NCBI RefSeq assembly: GCF_001375495.1
Contig: NZ_LN831056.1
Location: forward strand, 161,654-225,653
DNA from: Flaviflexus massiliensis
GTDB taxonomy: Bacteria > Actinomycetota > Actinomycetes > Actinomycetales > Actinomycetaceae
Length of the DNA: 64,000 bases
Direction of reading: 5' to 3'
Both the position numbers and the translations under genes were made by a program. The notes beneath the pieces are model-generated. The model was not told where the DNA came from and searched no databases. It saw only the letters and a list, made by a program, of their open reading frames with translations. Positions 10,228 through 18,786 of this stretch are shown here, one piece after another. The first letter of the stretch is position 1, and every line of letters starts with the position of its first letter.

Positions 10228-11166
10228 GTGAAAGTTGCCGGTATTGATTGTGGAACCAACTCCATTCGTCTTCTCATAGCCTCGGTTGAACCAGGCAAAC
10301 CCCTCGTCGACATTGTGCGAACCATGGAAGTGGTGCGTCTCGGCCAGGGAGTCGACACGAGAGGCGAATTCGCCCAGGAAGCGCTCGACCGCACCTTTGC
10401 GGCAGCAGAACGCTACGCACAGCTCTGCCAGGAACACGAGGTAGAGGCAATCAGATTCGTTGCGACCTCGGCGACGCGGGATGCTCGCAATCGGGACGTA
10501 TTCATCTCCGGCATCCACGACCGCCTCGGAGTTATCCCCGAAGTGGTGTCTGGCGAACGGGAAGCACAGCTGTCCTTCCACGGTGCCGCATCCGTCCTCG
10601 ACTCGAACGAACCGGTTGCCGTTGTCGATCTTGGTGGCGGATCCACCGAAATTGTGCTCGGCTCCAAAGAGCAGGGAGTTATCGGCGCGCATTCTATGAA
10701 CGTGGGATGCGTTCGCATGTTCGAACGCCACTTCCGCAACGACCCACCAAGCGATTTCGAGATCGAGGCAGCGCGGGCCGATGTTCGTATGACACTGGAT
10801 GAGGCGGGAAAAACAGTCGACTTCACACAGGCCACCCGTTTGATCGGCCTGGCAGGCACGGTTACAACCGTCACGGCTCGTGCGCTCGGATTGCCCACGT
10901 ACGACCCGAAGCAGATTGATGCTGCCACCCTGAGCGTTGAGCAGGTTCACGAGGCCTGCGACTGGTTCCTCTCCGCAATGAAGGAGGAACGGGAAGCAGA
11001 AGGTTACCTCCATCCCGGCCGCGTTGACGTCATCGGCGCCGGTGCCCTTGTCTGGTCCGAAGTCGTGGCACGGTTTGAACGGGACAGTGGGCTGACCGAG
11101 GTCACCACATCCGAGCACGACATTCTTGACGGCATTGCACTCTGGGCCGCGGGAGAAATCGAGTAG
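10228..11166 (+). CDS. ppx: Exopolyphosphatase / guanosine pentaphosphate phosphatase family
   Basis: Removes terminal phosphate from polyphosphate or converts pppGpp to ppGpp; ASKHA (actin-like ATPase) fold. It has 312 residues, the short actinobacterial form without a C-terminal HD domain. Phosphate loop 1 is GIDCGTNSIRLLIA (residues 5-18), phosphate loop 2 VVDLGGGSTEIVLG (about 132-145), and the GLAGTVTTVTA segment is near 210. GTG start behind TTAAGAAG. The gene is separated from DUF501 by about 150 bases. With the PPK2 gene at 20579 it frames local polyphosphate metabolism. Confidence 0.93.
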   Translation: MKVAGIDCGTNSIRLLIASVEPGKPLVDIVRTMEVVRLGQGVDTRGEFAQEALDRTFAAAERYAQLCQEHEVEAIRFVATSATRDARNRDVFISGIHDRLGVIPEVVSGEREAQLSFHGAASVLDSNEPVAVVDLGGGSTEIVLGSKEQGVIGAHSMNVGCVRMFERHFRNDPPSDFEIEAARADVRMTLDEAGKTVDFTQATRLIGLAGTVTTVTARALGLPTYDPKQIDAATLSVEQVHEACDWFLSAMKEEREAEGYLHPGRVDVIGAGALVWSEVVARFERDSGLTEVTTSEHDILDGIALWAAGEIE

Positions 11167-11298
11167 GTCCAACCATCCGGGAATTCTTACCCGCTTCCGC
11201 TTTCTAGCGGCTTCAAACTCATCCCGACCAGGGATCGTTCTACAGCACCCTACGGGGCACTTTGGGCTGATTATATGGTGGGGTGGAAAGGAGTCGAT

Positions 11299-11789
11299 AT
11301 GACGACAATGACGCAGGCTGATCGGAAATTCCTTACCCGGGGGCTGTTGAACTCGCCAGAGAGGCCCTCGGTGACGGCGATGAACCCTTTGGATCCGTCC
11401 TTGTGCTCGAAGGTGAGGAGCTGTTCGCCGACCGAAATCGGGTCAGCGGGGGTGACAATACTCGCCACCCCGAATTTGAGATTGCGCGATGGGCGGCAGA
11501 GAATCTCAGCCCGGACCAGCGCAAGAAGGCAGTGGTCTACACCTCGGGCGAGCACTGCCCCATGTGTTCAGCCGCGCACGCCTGGGTCGGGCTCGGCCCG
11601 ATCTACTACGCCAGTTCAAGCAAGCAACTTGCGGGCTGGTTTGCGGAGTGGGGGATCCCGCCAGGGCCCGTGGAAACGCTCCCCATCAACCAGGTAGCCA
11701 CCGGAATTGAGGCAACCGGACCCGATGAAGAACTGAGCGAGCAGGTGAAACTCCTCCAGCAAGCAGCGCACGGAGTAGGCGGAAACTAG
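11299..11789 (+). pseudogene. Nucleoside (cytidine-type) deaminase, frameshifted
   Basis: Begins MTTMTQADRKFLTR behind GAAAGGAG. After the five-G run at 11339-11343 the homology continues in the next frame (AVELAREALGDGDEPFGSVL, then HPEFE, GEHCPMCSAAH). HPE plus CPMC is the zinc-binding H-x-E / C-x-x-C set of the CDA/tRNA-adenosine-deaminase-like family. Joining the frames gives about 163 residues, the normal length. One base is missing relative to a continuous frame. Homopolymer sequencing error, a recent mutation or programmed slippage are all possible; the rest of the gene looks undamaged. Confidence 0.8.
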
Positions 11790-11902
11790 AAGACTCGTAG
11801 ACGGAGCGTTCGATCCCTCGAACAAGACTCAGAAATCAAGTCAGATCCAGAATCTGATCCCTCCATACTCTGTCTATTCAGACAATGATCTATTAACAAG
11901 GG

Positions 11903-11944
11903 AGCGGGTAGTGAGCAGGAGATTCTCCTTACTCGCCACCCGCT
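11903..11944 (-). terminator. Hairpin between the deaminase gene and nhaA
   Basis: AGCGGGT and ACCCGCT enclose a second imperfect stem (GTGAGCAGGAG / CTCCTTACTC). The genes converge here, so it may serve both strands. Confidence 0.55.
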
Positions 11945-11970
11945 ATCGCGTCTTGGGTTACGTTTCCCGA

Positions 11971-13305
11971 CTATGGGTTGTTAATTCCAGGACTGGTTGC
12001 ACCCGACTCGGGGAGCTCATCCGGATCGAGGTTGGGCTTGCCGTCGAGGCGAATATCGTCCGAGGTGGCGTCATGCAGTTTCGGAGCATCATTCGCGTGA
12101 GCAAGGGACCTGATGTGAACCGCAATTGATCCGAGGACCGCGGAGAGTAGGGTGCCGATAATGACGGCGACACGGGCGTAACCAGCCACGTCCAGGCTCT
12201 GATCGAAGGAGAGCTGGGCGATTAGGAGGGACACGGTGAAGCCGATACCGGCGATGAGCGAGACAGCCGCAATGTCAGCAAGGAGCAGTCCCTTACCGAG
12301 CCGCAATCTGAACACCTTGGTGAGGAGGACTGTGCCGCCCCAAATACCAATGAACTTACCCACGGGTAGGGCGAGGTAGATGGCGAGTGCAACCGGGTGG
12401 GTGAAAACGTCACCGAGACCGCCAGAATCCACGATGTTCACACCGGCCGCGAAGAAGGCGAAGATGGGGAGAACGATGCCGGAGGACCAGAAGTCGAGCT
12501 TCTCACCAAAGAATTCAGTGAGGGGCTTCGATTCCTTCGCTGCCGCAATGGCAGGAATGGACAGACCCATGAGAACGCCCGCGATTGTGGCGTGCACACC
12601 CGAGGCGTGCATGGTTGCCCAGGCGAAGATCGCGATAGGCCACAGCAGCCACCAGTGGGTGATCCGCTTGTTGACGAGCACAGCGAACACAATGATCGTG
12701 GCGAAAGACACTGCGAGCCAGAGGAAAGAGATTGACGAGGTGAAGAAGATCGCGATGATCAAAATGCCCAGGAGGTCATCAACGACGGCGAGAGTGAGGA
12801 GGAAGGTGCGCGCTGCGGTGGGGAGGCCCTTCCCGAACAGCCCAAGTACTGCAAGGGCAAACGCAATATCCGTTGCCACCGGGATCGCCCACCCGTCATA
12901 CACACCGGATCCCGTGATCGTAATGATCAGGACATAGATGAGAACAGGTCCGGCGATGCCACACACGGCCGCCAGCATGGGGACCAGCGCCTGCTTGATA
13001 TCCCTCAGACTTCCGGTGATGAACTCGGTCTTGAGCTCAAGGCCGATGACAAAGAAAAAGATGGCGAGCAGACCATCGGAAGCCCACGTGGCGATCGACA
13101 GGTCGAGGCCGATCGATGATGGTCCAACGATCGTGTTCGACAGGTCGAAATACGATTCGCGTGCGGGAGAGTTCGCCCAAATGAGCGCGATGAGTGCCCC
13201 GAGCATGAGCATGCCACCCGCAAAGGTCTCCGAATGGAGCTTCCCTCTATACCAGGTGATGGGATTCATGGTTGCCGCCAAAACTTTTCCTCCTGTGATC
13301 TGCAT
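11971..13305 (-). CDS. nhaA: Na+/H+ antiporter NhaA
   Basis: A twelve-helix inner-membrane antiporter that exports Na+ in exchange for H+ at alkaline pH. The ORF has 444 residues and shows the family marks ANSPARESYF, FFFVIGLELKTEFITGSL, VATDIAFALAVL (the catalytic double Asp region is here and in LAVVDDLLGI) and GIGFTVSLLIA. The start is uncertain: ATG at 13305, or TTG at 13281, which sits seven bases after AGGAGG and would give 436 residues. The C-terminal 45 residues are a polar tail. Confidence 0.95.
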   Translation of the reverse strand: MQITGGKVLAATMNPITWYRGKLHSETFAGGMLMLGALIALIWANSPARESYFDLSNTIVGPSSIGLDLSIATWASDGLLAIFFFVIGLELKTEFITGSLRDIKQALVPMLAAVCGIAGPVLIYVLIITITGSGVYDGWAIPVATDIAFALAVLGLFGKGLPTAARTFLLTLAVVDDLLGILIIAIFFTSSISFLWLAVSFATIIVFAVLVNKRITHWWLLWPIAIFAWATMHASGVHATIAGVLMGLSIPAIAAAKESKPLTEFFGEKLDFWSSGIVLPIFAFFAAGVNIVDSGGLGDVFTHPVALAIYLALPVGKFIGIWGGTVLLTKVFRLRLGKGLLLADIAAVSLIAGIGFTVSLLIAQLSFDQSLDVAGYARVAVIIGTLLSAVLGSIAVHIRSLAHANDAPKLHDATSDDIRLDGKPNLDPDELPESGATSPGINNP

Positions 13306-13388
13306 TGACCGTGATCTGCCTCCACTTTACTCCGGACAATCCAAACGAATTCTGTGATTACCGGCGGCGTCTTGCATAATTGAACGAG

Positions 13389-13462
13389 GCCCCCGTAGCC
13401 CAATCGGCAGAGGCAGTCGACTTAAAATCGATTCAGTATGGGTTCGAGTCCCATCGGGGGTA
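13389..13462 (+). tRNA. tRNA with anticodon UAA (Leu), short variable arm
   Basis: A 74-nt cloverleaf: acceptor GCCCCCG/CGGGGGT, D-arm GCC...GGC around CAATCGGCAGA, anticodon arm GTCGA-CTTAAAA-TCGAT with anticodon TAA, five-base variable region TCAGT, T-arm ATGGG-TTCGAGT-CCCAT, discriminator A, and no encoded CCA. The D-loop and anticodon arm look like tRNA-Leu, but leucine tRNAs normally carry a long variable arm, which is missing here. Confidence 0.85.
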
Positions 13463-13684
13463 CCGCAAGGTCAGGGAAACATTGAGGTTAAGGCCGATTT
13501 CAGCCGGGGCCAGTGGATTCACTCTCGTCGATTTCCGCTCGGGTTTCTAGCTTCACCAACGCTTCTATTGAACATGTCACAGTTGCGCCCAAGGTGGCAA
13601 AAAAGAGCAACTGGCAACAGGGAATCGGGCAAATTGGATGAAGCGAGGGTGCATTCAGGATATAAAAATCAAGGTGAGAGGCTG
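13463..13684. other. Intergenic stretch between the tRNA and the Bax inhibitor-like gene
   Basis: No supported gene. A 60-codon open frame from 13568 lacks a ribosome binding site and any recognisable feature. The right part leads into the folded segment described next. Confidence 0.5.
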
Positions 13685-13778
13685 GCGGGAGCAGTCAGAG
13701 GCACCTGCCCGAGAGGTACGTACGAAATGCCTGTTCCCGCTTCCTGGTAGGTAGCTGATTGCGGGTAGTTCACCCCGC
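13685..13778 (+). ncRNA. Candidate structured leader RNA upstream of the Bax inhibitor-1-like gene
   Basis: GCGGGAGCA (13685-13693) pairs with TGTTCCCGC (13732-13740). Directly inside, GGCA pairs with TGCC (13700-13703/13728-13731) and CCT with AGG around GCCCGAG. A second hairpin, GCGGGT/ACCCCGC, follows at 13760-13778. It matches no riboswitch class I can name. It may be a folded leader, or a terminator-like relic. Confidence 0.3.
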
Positions 13779-13865
13779 GCTCAATAGCGGTCGGAACCTG
13801 TGTTTCTCCAGACTCGTTGGATAGAATGCAAGAAGTGCACCACTAGATCTTGGAGGAATTGCATA

Positions 13866-14795
13866 ATGAGCAATCCGATTATGTCGCGCAACTCGTACTT
13901 CACCGAGCAGCGCACCCCGGCCGGTTACCCGACCATGCCGGGTTACGCCCCCGGAAATGGCCAGCAGGCCAACCCCAACCAGTACGGCCAGCAGCAACAG
14001 CAGTACGACTACCAGCAGGCGGCTCCCGAATACGGCTACCAGCAGGATGTTTTCGGTCAGATGCCGGCGGACCGTGCGGCTAACGGTGAACCCGCGCTGA
14101 CGTACGAAGACGTCATGATGAAGACGGGCATCCTTCTCGGCATCACAATTCTCACGGGTGCCCTTTCTTGGATGTTTTTCATCCCGTCAAATGCCACCTC
14201 GAGCGACGTCAGCTTGGGAATGACCGTTGCGGTTGTTAGTTCCCTTGCCGCCTTCGTGCTCGGCCTCGTCATGGCATTTAAGCGCCAGATCGGCCCCGGC
14301 CTTTCGATCGGCTACTCGGCACTCCAGGGTGTCGCTCTCGGTACCTTGACCGGTGCGCTGGAGATAATCTACCCCGGCATCGCAGTCCAGACGATCCTCG
14401 CCACCGTATCCGTTGTCGCGGTCTGCTGGTTCCTGCACACCACCGGTCTGGTTCGCACCACCTCGAAGGGTATGAAGATCGTCTTGACGGTCATGATCGC
14501 GTCGATCGTCTTTTCCCTCGCCAACCTGTTCCTCTCCTGGACCGGCATCGTCGACGCTCCCTGGGGCATGCGTTCCGCTGAAATTGCCGGCATCCCGCTC
14601 GGCGTCATCCTCGGCTTCGTCATGATCCTCGTCGCCTCCTACATGCTCATCAACGACTTTGAGGTCGCCAAGATCGCCGTCGCGAACCGCGCACCAAAGT
14701 CGTTTGCATGGACTGCGGCCGTCGGCATCGTCATGACCATCCTCTGGATCTACCTCGAGATCCTCCGCCTCATCGCCATCCTCAACCAGGACTAG
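13866..14795 (+). CDS. Bax inhibitor-1 / YccA family membrane protein
   Basis: 309 residues. The N-terminal 75 or so residues are Gln, Tyr and Gly rich and low complexity; the rest has seven membrane helices typical of the BI-1/YccA family, with TYEDVMMKTGILLGITILTG opening the domain and a C-terminal helix ending EILRLIAILNQD. BI-1 homologues are linked to membrane protein quality control and Ca2+ leak, but the bacterial role is unsettled. The start follows TGGAGGAATTGCATA, which is clearly better than the earlier in-frame codon at 13800. Confidence 0.9.
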   Translation: MSNPIMSRNSYFTEQRTPAGYPTMPGYAPGNGQQANPNQYGQQQQQYDYQQAAPEYGYQQDVFGQMPADRAANGEPALTYEDVMMKTGILLGITILTGALSWMFFIPSNATSSDVSLGMTVAVVSSLAAFVLGLVMAFKRQIGPGLSIGYSALQGVALGTLTGALEIIYPGIAVQTILATVSVVAVCWFLHTTGLVRTTSKGMKIVLTVMIASIVFSLANLFLSWTGIVDAPWGMRSAEIAGIPLGVILGFVMILVASYMLINDFEVAKIAVANRAPKSFAWTAAVGIVMTILWIYLEILRLIAILNQD

Positions 14796-14812
14796 TCGCG
14801 ACCGAGATTGAC

Positions 14813-14840
14813 ATTGGCCCTCGGGATACCGGGGGCCAAT
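14813..14840 (+). terminator. Intrinsic terminator after the BI-1-like gene
   Basis: ATTGGCCCTCGG pairs with CCGGGGGCCAAT around GATA, followed by CCCTTTCTCC. Confidence 0.8.
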
Positions 14841-14912
14841 CCCTTTCTCCAGCACCTATTCGCTCAATCCGCTGCCGTGCTTGAGCGATGGAACGGATCG
14901 TGGTGGGAAGAG

Positions 14913-14949
14913 ATGATTGTGGGGCCGTCAGTGACGGCCCCACAATCAT
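14913..14949 (-). terminator. Long palindromic terminator of the FKBP gene
   Basis: A near-perfect palindrome with 18 bases per arm (ATGATTGTGGGGCCGTCA and its complement). On the minus strand it follows the FKBP stop codon and runs into CTCTTCC. It may also stop plus-strand transcripts. Confidence 0.75.
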
Positions 14950-14966
14950 GTGAATAAACTCTTTGG

Positions 14967-15371
14967 TTACTTCACGCCAACGATGTCGACAACGAAAACG
15001 AGGGTATCGGTGCCGCCGATACCGGCCTGTGGCACGCCGCGTGCGCCGTAGCCCTTCTCCGGCGGAATGGAGATGACGAGGCGGGAGCCCACGGTCTTGC
15101 CGACCAGGGTCTCGTCCCAGCCCTTAATAACCATGCCAACACCGATGGGGAACGAGGTGGTTTGGCCGCGTTTGTATGACGAGTCGAAGAGGCCACCGTT
15201 CCAGATCTGGCCGTGGTAGTTCACCTCAATTTCGCGACCGCCCTGGACCACGGGGCCGGTACCTTCTTCAAGGACAATGGCGTGCAAACCGGCAGGGGCC
15301 TGCTCGGTCGGGAACTCGAGTGTGGGCTCGTCACCGAACGAACCGGAGACGTTGGGTAGCTCAACGGACAT
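14967..15371 (-). CDS. FKBP-type peptidyl-prolyl cis-trans isomerase
   Basis: 134 residues with one FKBP domain: EINVNYHGQIW-like VNYHGQIWNGGLFDSSYKRG, FPIGVGMVIKGWDETLVG and the IPPEKGYGARG loop, ending in DTLVFVVDIVGV. It catalyses proline isomerisation, probably in the cytosol since no signal peptide is seen. The chosen ATG follows AAAGGAATCAC; a longer frame reaching 15410 has no ribosome binding site. Confidence 0.93.
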   Translation of the reverse strand: MSVELPNVSGSFGDEPTLEFPTEQAPAGLHAIVLEEGTGPVVQGGREIEVNYHGQIWNGGLFDSSYKRGQTTSFPIGVGMVIKGWDETLVGKTVGSRLVISIPPEKGYGARGVPQAGIGGTDTLVFVVDIVGVK

Positions 15372-15436
15372 GTGATTCCTTTCAATTATGAACAAGGTCA
15401 AGTTTGGCACAGATCGCGTGCGGAGGAGATGGTGGG

Positions 15437-16084
15437 TTATCGTGCGATCGGGCAGGGCAGGCCCGTGCGGGAGTGGCAGTTGTATCCGAACGGGTTCTTA
15501 TCTAGATACTGCTGGTGCTCATCTTCAGCCAGGAAGTATTCTGCTCCGGGCTCGTTTACTTCGGTTACGATCTGGTCCCGGCCAGCACCGTCCAACACGA
15601 CCTGGTAGTCGCTGCGGACCTTGAGAGCAGTCTCGTACTGCTCGGGCGTGGTTGCGAAGATCGCGGACCGGTACTGGGTGCCGCGGTCGTTGCCCTGGCG
15701 GTTGAGGGTCGTGGGATCGTGCGACTCAAAGAAAGTTGCAAGTATTTCGCCGTAGCTCAGCTTCGCCGGATCGTACACAACGCGCACGGTCTCCGTGTGG
15801 CCGGTCATGCCCGTGCACACTTCCATGTATGTCGGATTCTGAGTGAAGCCACCCATGAATCCCACGGAGGTTGTGTAGGCACCCATTTCCCAAAAGATCT
15901 TCTCAGCACCCCAGTAGCATCCGAGCGCGAGATACGCCTCTTCCATACCCTCGGGAACGGGGCCGGCGAGGGGAGTGCCGAGGACTGTATGGGGGCGGGG
16001 ATTGGGCAGAACGGGGGTGTCCCTGCCGGGCAGTGCATTCTCCGCCGTCACGGTTGGTGGCTGGCTGAACTGTAGGAAACTCAT
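15437..16084 (-). CDS. msrA: Peptide methionine-S-sulfoxide reductase MsrA
   Basis: Reduces methionine-S-sulfoxide in proteins. 215 residues. The catalytic motif is ALGCYWGAEKIFW (Cys near residue 56; Tyr replaces the usual Phe of GCFWG), followed by VGFMGG, TGHTETVRVVYDP, FFESHDPTTLNRQGNDRGTQYRS and C-terminal NCHSRTGLPCPIAR with two resolving-type cysteines. The long form with about 40 residues ahead of the motif resembles mycobacterial/E. coli MsrA. Start behind GGAGGACAATTC. Confidence 0.95.
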   Translation of the reverse strand: MSFLQFSQPPTVTAENALPGRDTPVLPNPRPHTVLGTPLAGPVPEGMEEAYLALGCYWGAEKIFWEMGAYTTSVGFMGGFTQNPTYMEVCTGMTGHTETVRVVYDPAKLSYGEILATFFESHDPTTLNRQGNDRGTQYRSAIFATTPEQYETALKVRSDYQVVLDGAGRDQIVTEVNEPGAEYFLAEDEHQQYLDKNPFGYNCHSRTGLPCPIAR

Positions 16085-16244
16085 GACTGAATTGTCCTCC
16101 CCACCATCATTATTCTCAAGGAATCTCGCCAGGGAAGGAATTGCGCAAATACCCCCAGGATCAAGATAAATGAAGAATTCTTGTGGTGTGCCGGATACCA
16201 GCTCTGATCAGTACAATGATTCCTTGAAGCTACGAGAGGGAGAC

Positions 16245-17675
16245 ATGCCCAAGTCAACAGAGAATGAGAAGCGGACGATTCGGCAACGTGCCCTCGAGCG
16301 CCGCAAGCGACTTTCGCATGCCCCAGCAAGACGGACGGATACCGCGTTCCTGGAACGGCTTGAGCGGCAAGAGGCGAAAGATGGTGGTGGGAGCGCAGTG
16401 CCGTGGTCCCTTAAGACGGCGGCGAGCTGGTCATGGCGCATCATCGTTGTTTGTATCGCCCTCGTCATCATCGGTCGTGTCCTGACTTTCTTCAGCACGA
16501 TCCTTCTCGCGATTCTGGTTGCGGTTCTCCTGACTGTGCTCATGGAACCGATCCTCAGGTTCTATCGCTCGAAGCTCCGCATGCCCCGCACCCTTGCCGC
16601 GGCGGTCACTCTCATCACCTTCATTTTGATTGTGGCGGGTCTCGTGGGCGGTGCCGGTGCTTCCATCGTCTCCGGCTTCTCCGACCTGTCGGACAAGGCC
16701 GTGGCCGGCTTCGATCAGCTGCTCGACTGGCTGTCAGAAGGACCGCTCGGTATCGGTGCGGAGCAGATCGACACTTACGTTAGTGAACTGCAGTCAACCC
16801 TGTCCTCGAATGCGAGCATGATTGCCGGGGGAGTGGTGAGTGCAACCGGCTCACTCGTTTCCTTCTTCACCGGCCTGATCCTGGCGCTCTTCACCATGTT
16901 CTTCTTCCTGAAGGATGGGCGGAAGATCTGGTTCTACATTGTTCGACTCTTCCCCGAACAGGCACGTGACGATGCGAACGAGGCGGGTGTTCGTGCCTGG
17001 TACACGATCGGTGCCTACACACGTACGCAGATTCAGGTGGCATTCATCGATGCTGTCGGTATTGCCGGGGTCGCGGCAGCGCTTCAGGTGCCGCTCTGGT
17101 TCCCCATCGGTGTCCTTGTCTTCGTTGGTTCCTTTGTCCCGATCGTCGGTGCCTTCGTCACCGGTGCGATCGCGACTCTTGTCGCGCTCGTGGATCAGGG
17201 TGTCACCGCCGCCATCCTCATGCTCGTCGGCGTACTGCTCGTCCAGCAGATCGAAGGCAACTTCCTGCAGCCCTTCCTTCAGGGCAATAAGCTCTCCCTC
17301 CACCCTGTCGTTGTCGTTGTTGCGGTCGCGGGAGGTTCCGCATTCGCGGGAATCTTCGGTGCCCTGTTCGCCGTTCCCCTGGTGGCGGTCGTTAACGTGG
17401 TGGTCAACTACCTCGTGGGCCGGGACATGTATCCCGAACTCAATTACGACCCCAACCGGCCCGGTGGGCCGCCAGAGGCCTTCGATGAATACATTTCGGC
17501 GAGCGATGAGAAGCTTGCGATGCGGGCCGAGAAGGCTGAAGCTATGAGCAAGGCAGGAGATGACACTCCATCCGCCGCCGAACTGACCCACGAACTCGAC
17601 TTTGAAGATGATGGTGGGGAAGAGACTACGCCTGATACTTCAGGGACCGACGACGGTCAGGAAGCCGCGAAATAG
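16245..17675 (+). CDS. AI-2E family transporter (putative permease)
   Basis: 476 residues. A charged cytoplasmic N-terminus of about 85 residues is followed by the eight-helix AI-2E/YdiK-type permease domain, including FFFLKDGRKIWFYIVRLFP and the diagnostic QQIEGNFLQPFLQGNKLSLHP region (about residues 345-365), then an acidic C-terminal tail of about 90 residues. Proposed substrates in the family include autoinducer-2 and Na+ (in exchange for H+); the substrate here is unknown. The start follows GAGGGAGAC; the frame extends upstream to 16170 without a ribosome binding site. Confidence 0.9.
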   Translation: MPKSTENEKRTIRQRALERRKRLSHAPARRTDTAFLERLERQEAKDGGGSAVPWSLKTAASWSWRIIVVCIALVIIGRVLTFFSTILLAILVAVLLTVLMEPILRFYRSKLRMPRTLAAAVTLITFILIVAGLVGGAGASIVSGFSDLSDKAVAGFDQLLDWLSEGPLGIGAEQIDTYVSELQSTLSSNASMIAGGVVSATGSLVSFFTGLILALFTMFFFLKDGRKIWFYIVRLFPEQARDDANEAGVRAWYTIGAYTRTQIQVAFIDAVGIAGVAAALQVPLWFPIGVLVFVGSFVPIVGAFVTGAIATLVALVDQGVTAAILMLVGVLLVQQIEGNFLQPFLQGNKLSLHPVVVVVAVAGGSAFAGIFGALFAVPLVAVVNVVVNYLVGRDMYPELNYDPNRPGGPPEAFDEYISASDEKLAMRAEKAEAMSKAGDDTPSAAELTHELDFEDDGGEETTPDTSGTDDGQEAAK

Positions 17676-17794
17676 TAGCGGCATCAGGCCGTGATACTTT
17701 AAGGGGTTGCTTATGCTGCAGGGCGTGGGCAACCACTTAAAGCCTCTGCCGTCCTAACTCAGTGCAGATCGGATTCGTGAGGGGTGGAGGGAGC

Positions 17795-18109
17795 CTACTT
17801 TTGCGTGACCTCTATCGTGTAGTAGGCGGGTTCCTCGTACGGGTGGTTCTGCTCGAGCGTCGCAATGATGCGGTCTCGGAGGTTGCGGGGATACCGCACT
17901 TCGACGCGATACTCGGCAACCATTTCAATTTGCCCGGATTCTCCGATTGTTGGGTTGGCGTCCCTGCCCGGCAGGAACTGTCCCGTACCGGCCGACCAAA
18001 AGGCACACCGATCGTAGTCGCCGATCGTGCCCGCCCCGGCCTCGAATAATCCGTTGAGTACCCGGTCCCGATCGGCTTCCGGAACAAAGAACACGAGAAC
18101 GTCCTGCAT
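17795..18109 (-). CDS. YqfO/NIF3 insert-domain-like protein (CutA/PII-like fold)
   Basis: 104 residues. VFFVPEADRDRVLNGLFEAGAGTIGDYDRCAFWSAG-type sequence and the HPYEEPAYY end match the small domain inserted in Nif3-type proteins such as B. subtilis YqfO, found alone in many bacteria. The fold is ferredoxin-like and the function unknown. Strong ribosome binding site AAGGGAGGG. It stands alone, downstream of greA on the same strand but separated by the greA terminator. Confidence 0.8.
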   Translation of the reverse strand: MQDVLVFFVPEADRDRVLNGLFEAGAGTIGDYDRCAFWSAGTGQFLPGRDANPTIGESGQIEMVAEYRVEVRYPRNLRDRIIATLEQNHPYEEPAYYTIEVTQK

Positions 18110-18169
18110 GATAACCCTCCCTTATCTCGTTATTACCGGTTAGGTATTTTGAACTGCCAGATATGAAAA

Positions 18170-18199
18170 GTGGGGAATGCGCACGAGCGCACTCCCCAC
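18170..18199 (-). terminator. Intrinsic terminator after greA
   Basis: GTGGGGAATGCGC and GCGCACTCCCCAC form a 13-bp stem with one G-U pair around ACGA. On the minus strand it is followed by TTTTCAT. Confidence 0.85.
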
Positions 18200-18216
18200 G
18201 TCGACAACGGTTGCCT

Positions 18217-18699
18217 TTAGCGTAGCGATTCGAGGCCGATAATCTTCACGGCAATGTCCTTGCCATTGGGTGCCTTGTAAGACCGTTCGTCACCAACCGT
18301 GGCGCCCATGATTGCCGCACCAAGGGGTGCTGCTTCCGGGAACACGCTGATGTTGAGGTCGGCAGCCGCCTGACGGGAACCGAGCAGGAACTTCTGCTCC
18401 TTACCGTTGATCTCGGCGGTCACAACAACGCCGGGACCAACTTTGGATGTATCGACGTTGCCTTCACCCACCTGGGCGTTACGGAGGAGGTGCGTGAGCT
18501 CAATGATTCGCCCCTCCATCTTCGACTGCTCTTCACGAGCAGCATGGTAGCCACCGTTCTCCTTGAGGTCGCCCTCCGAGCGAGCGGCCTCAATACGTTC
18601 CGCGACTTCTTCGCGACCGCGGGTCTCGAGGTCGCGAAGCTCCGCGGAGAGGCGGTCGAAGCTTTCTTGCGACAGCCACGTGGTCTGCGATTCAGCCAT
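18217..18699 (-). CDS. greA: Transcription elongation factor GreA
   Basis: Stimulates cleavage of backtracked transcripts in RNA polymerase. 160 residues: N-terminal coiled coil with RIEAARSEGDLKENGGYHAA (the acidic tip, including the DLKENGGYHAAREEQ signature) and a C-terminal FKBP-like domain. Start behind CCAAGGAGACCAAC. Its neighbours DUF4307 and mca match the Rv1080c-Rv1082 region of M. tuberculosis. Confidence 0.96.
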   Translation of the reverse strand: MAESQTTWLSQESFDRLSAELRDLETRGREEVAERIEAARSEGDLKENGGYHAAREEQSKMEGRIIELTHLLRNAQVGEGNVDTSKVGPGVVVTAEINGKEQKFLLGSRQAAADLNISVFPEAAPLGAAIMGATVGDERSYKAPNGKDIAVKIIGLESLR

Positions 18700-18724
18700 G
18701 TTGGTCTCCTTGGTTGAGAGTAAG

Positions 18725-18746
18725 AAAAATGCCGCATAGGTGCGGC
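18725..18746 (-). terminator. Intrinsic terminator between DUF4307 gene and greA
   Basis: GCCGCA-TAGG-TGCGGC; on the minus strand the stem is followed by ATTTTTCTT. It lies just ahead of greA, so part of the DUF4307 transcript may read on. Confidence 0.65.
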
Positions 18747-18786
18747 AGGCTTAAAAATTTATGTTAGCAGGTGTTGAGCGTGAGAC

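Noticed and set aside
13568..13750. 60-codon ORF between the tRNA and the BI-1 gene
   Set aside because: No ribosome binding site, odd composition, and it overlaps the folded RNA segment.
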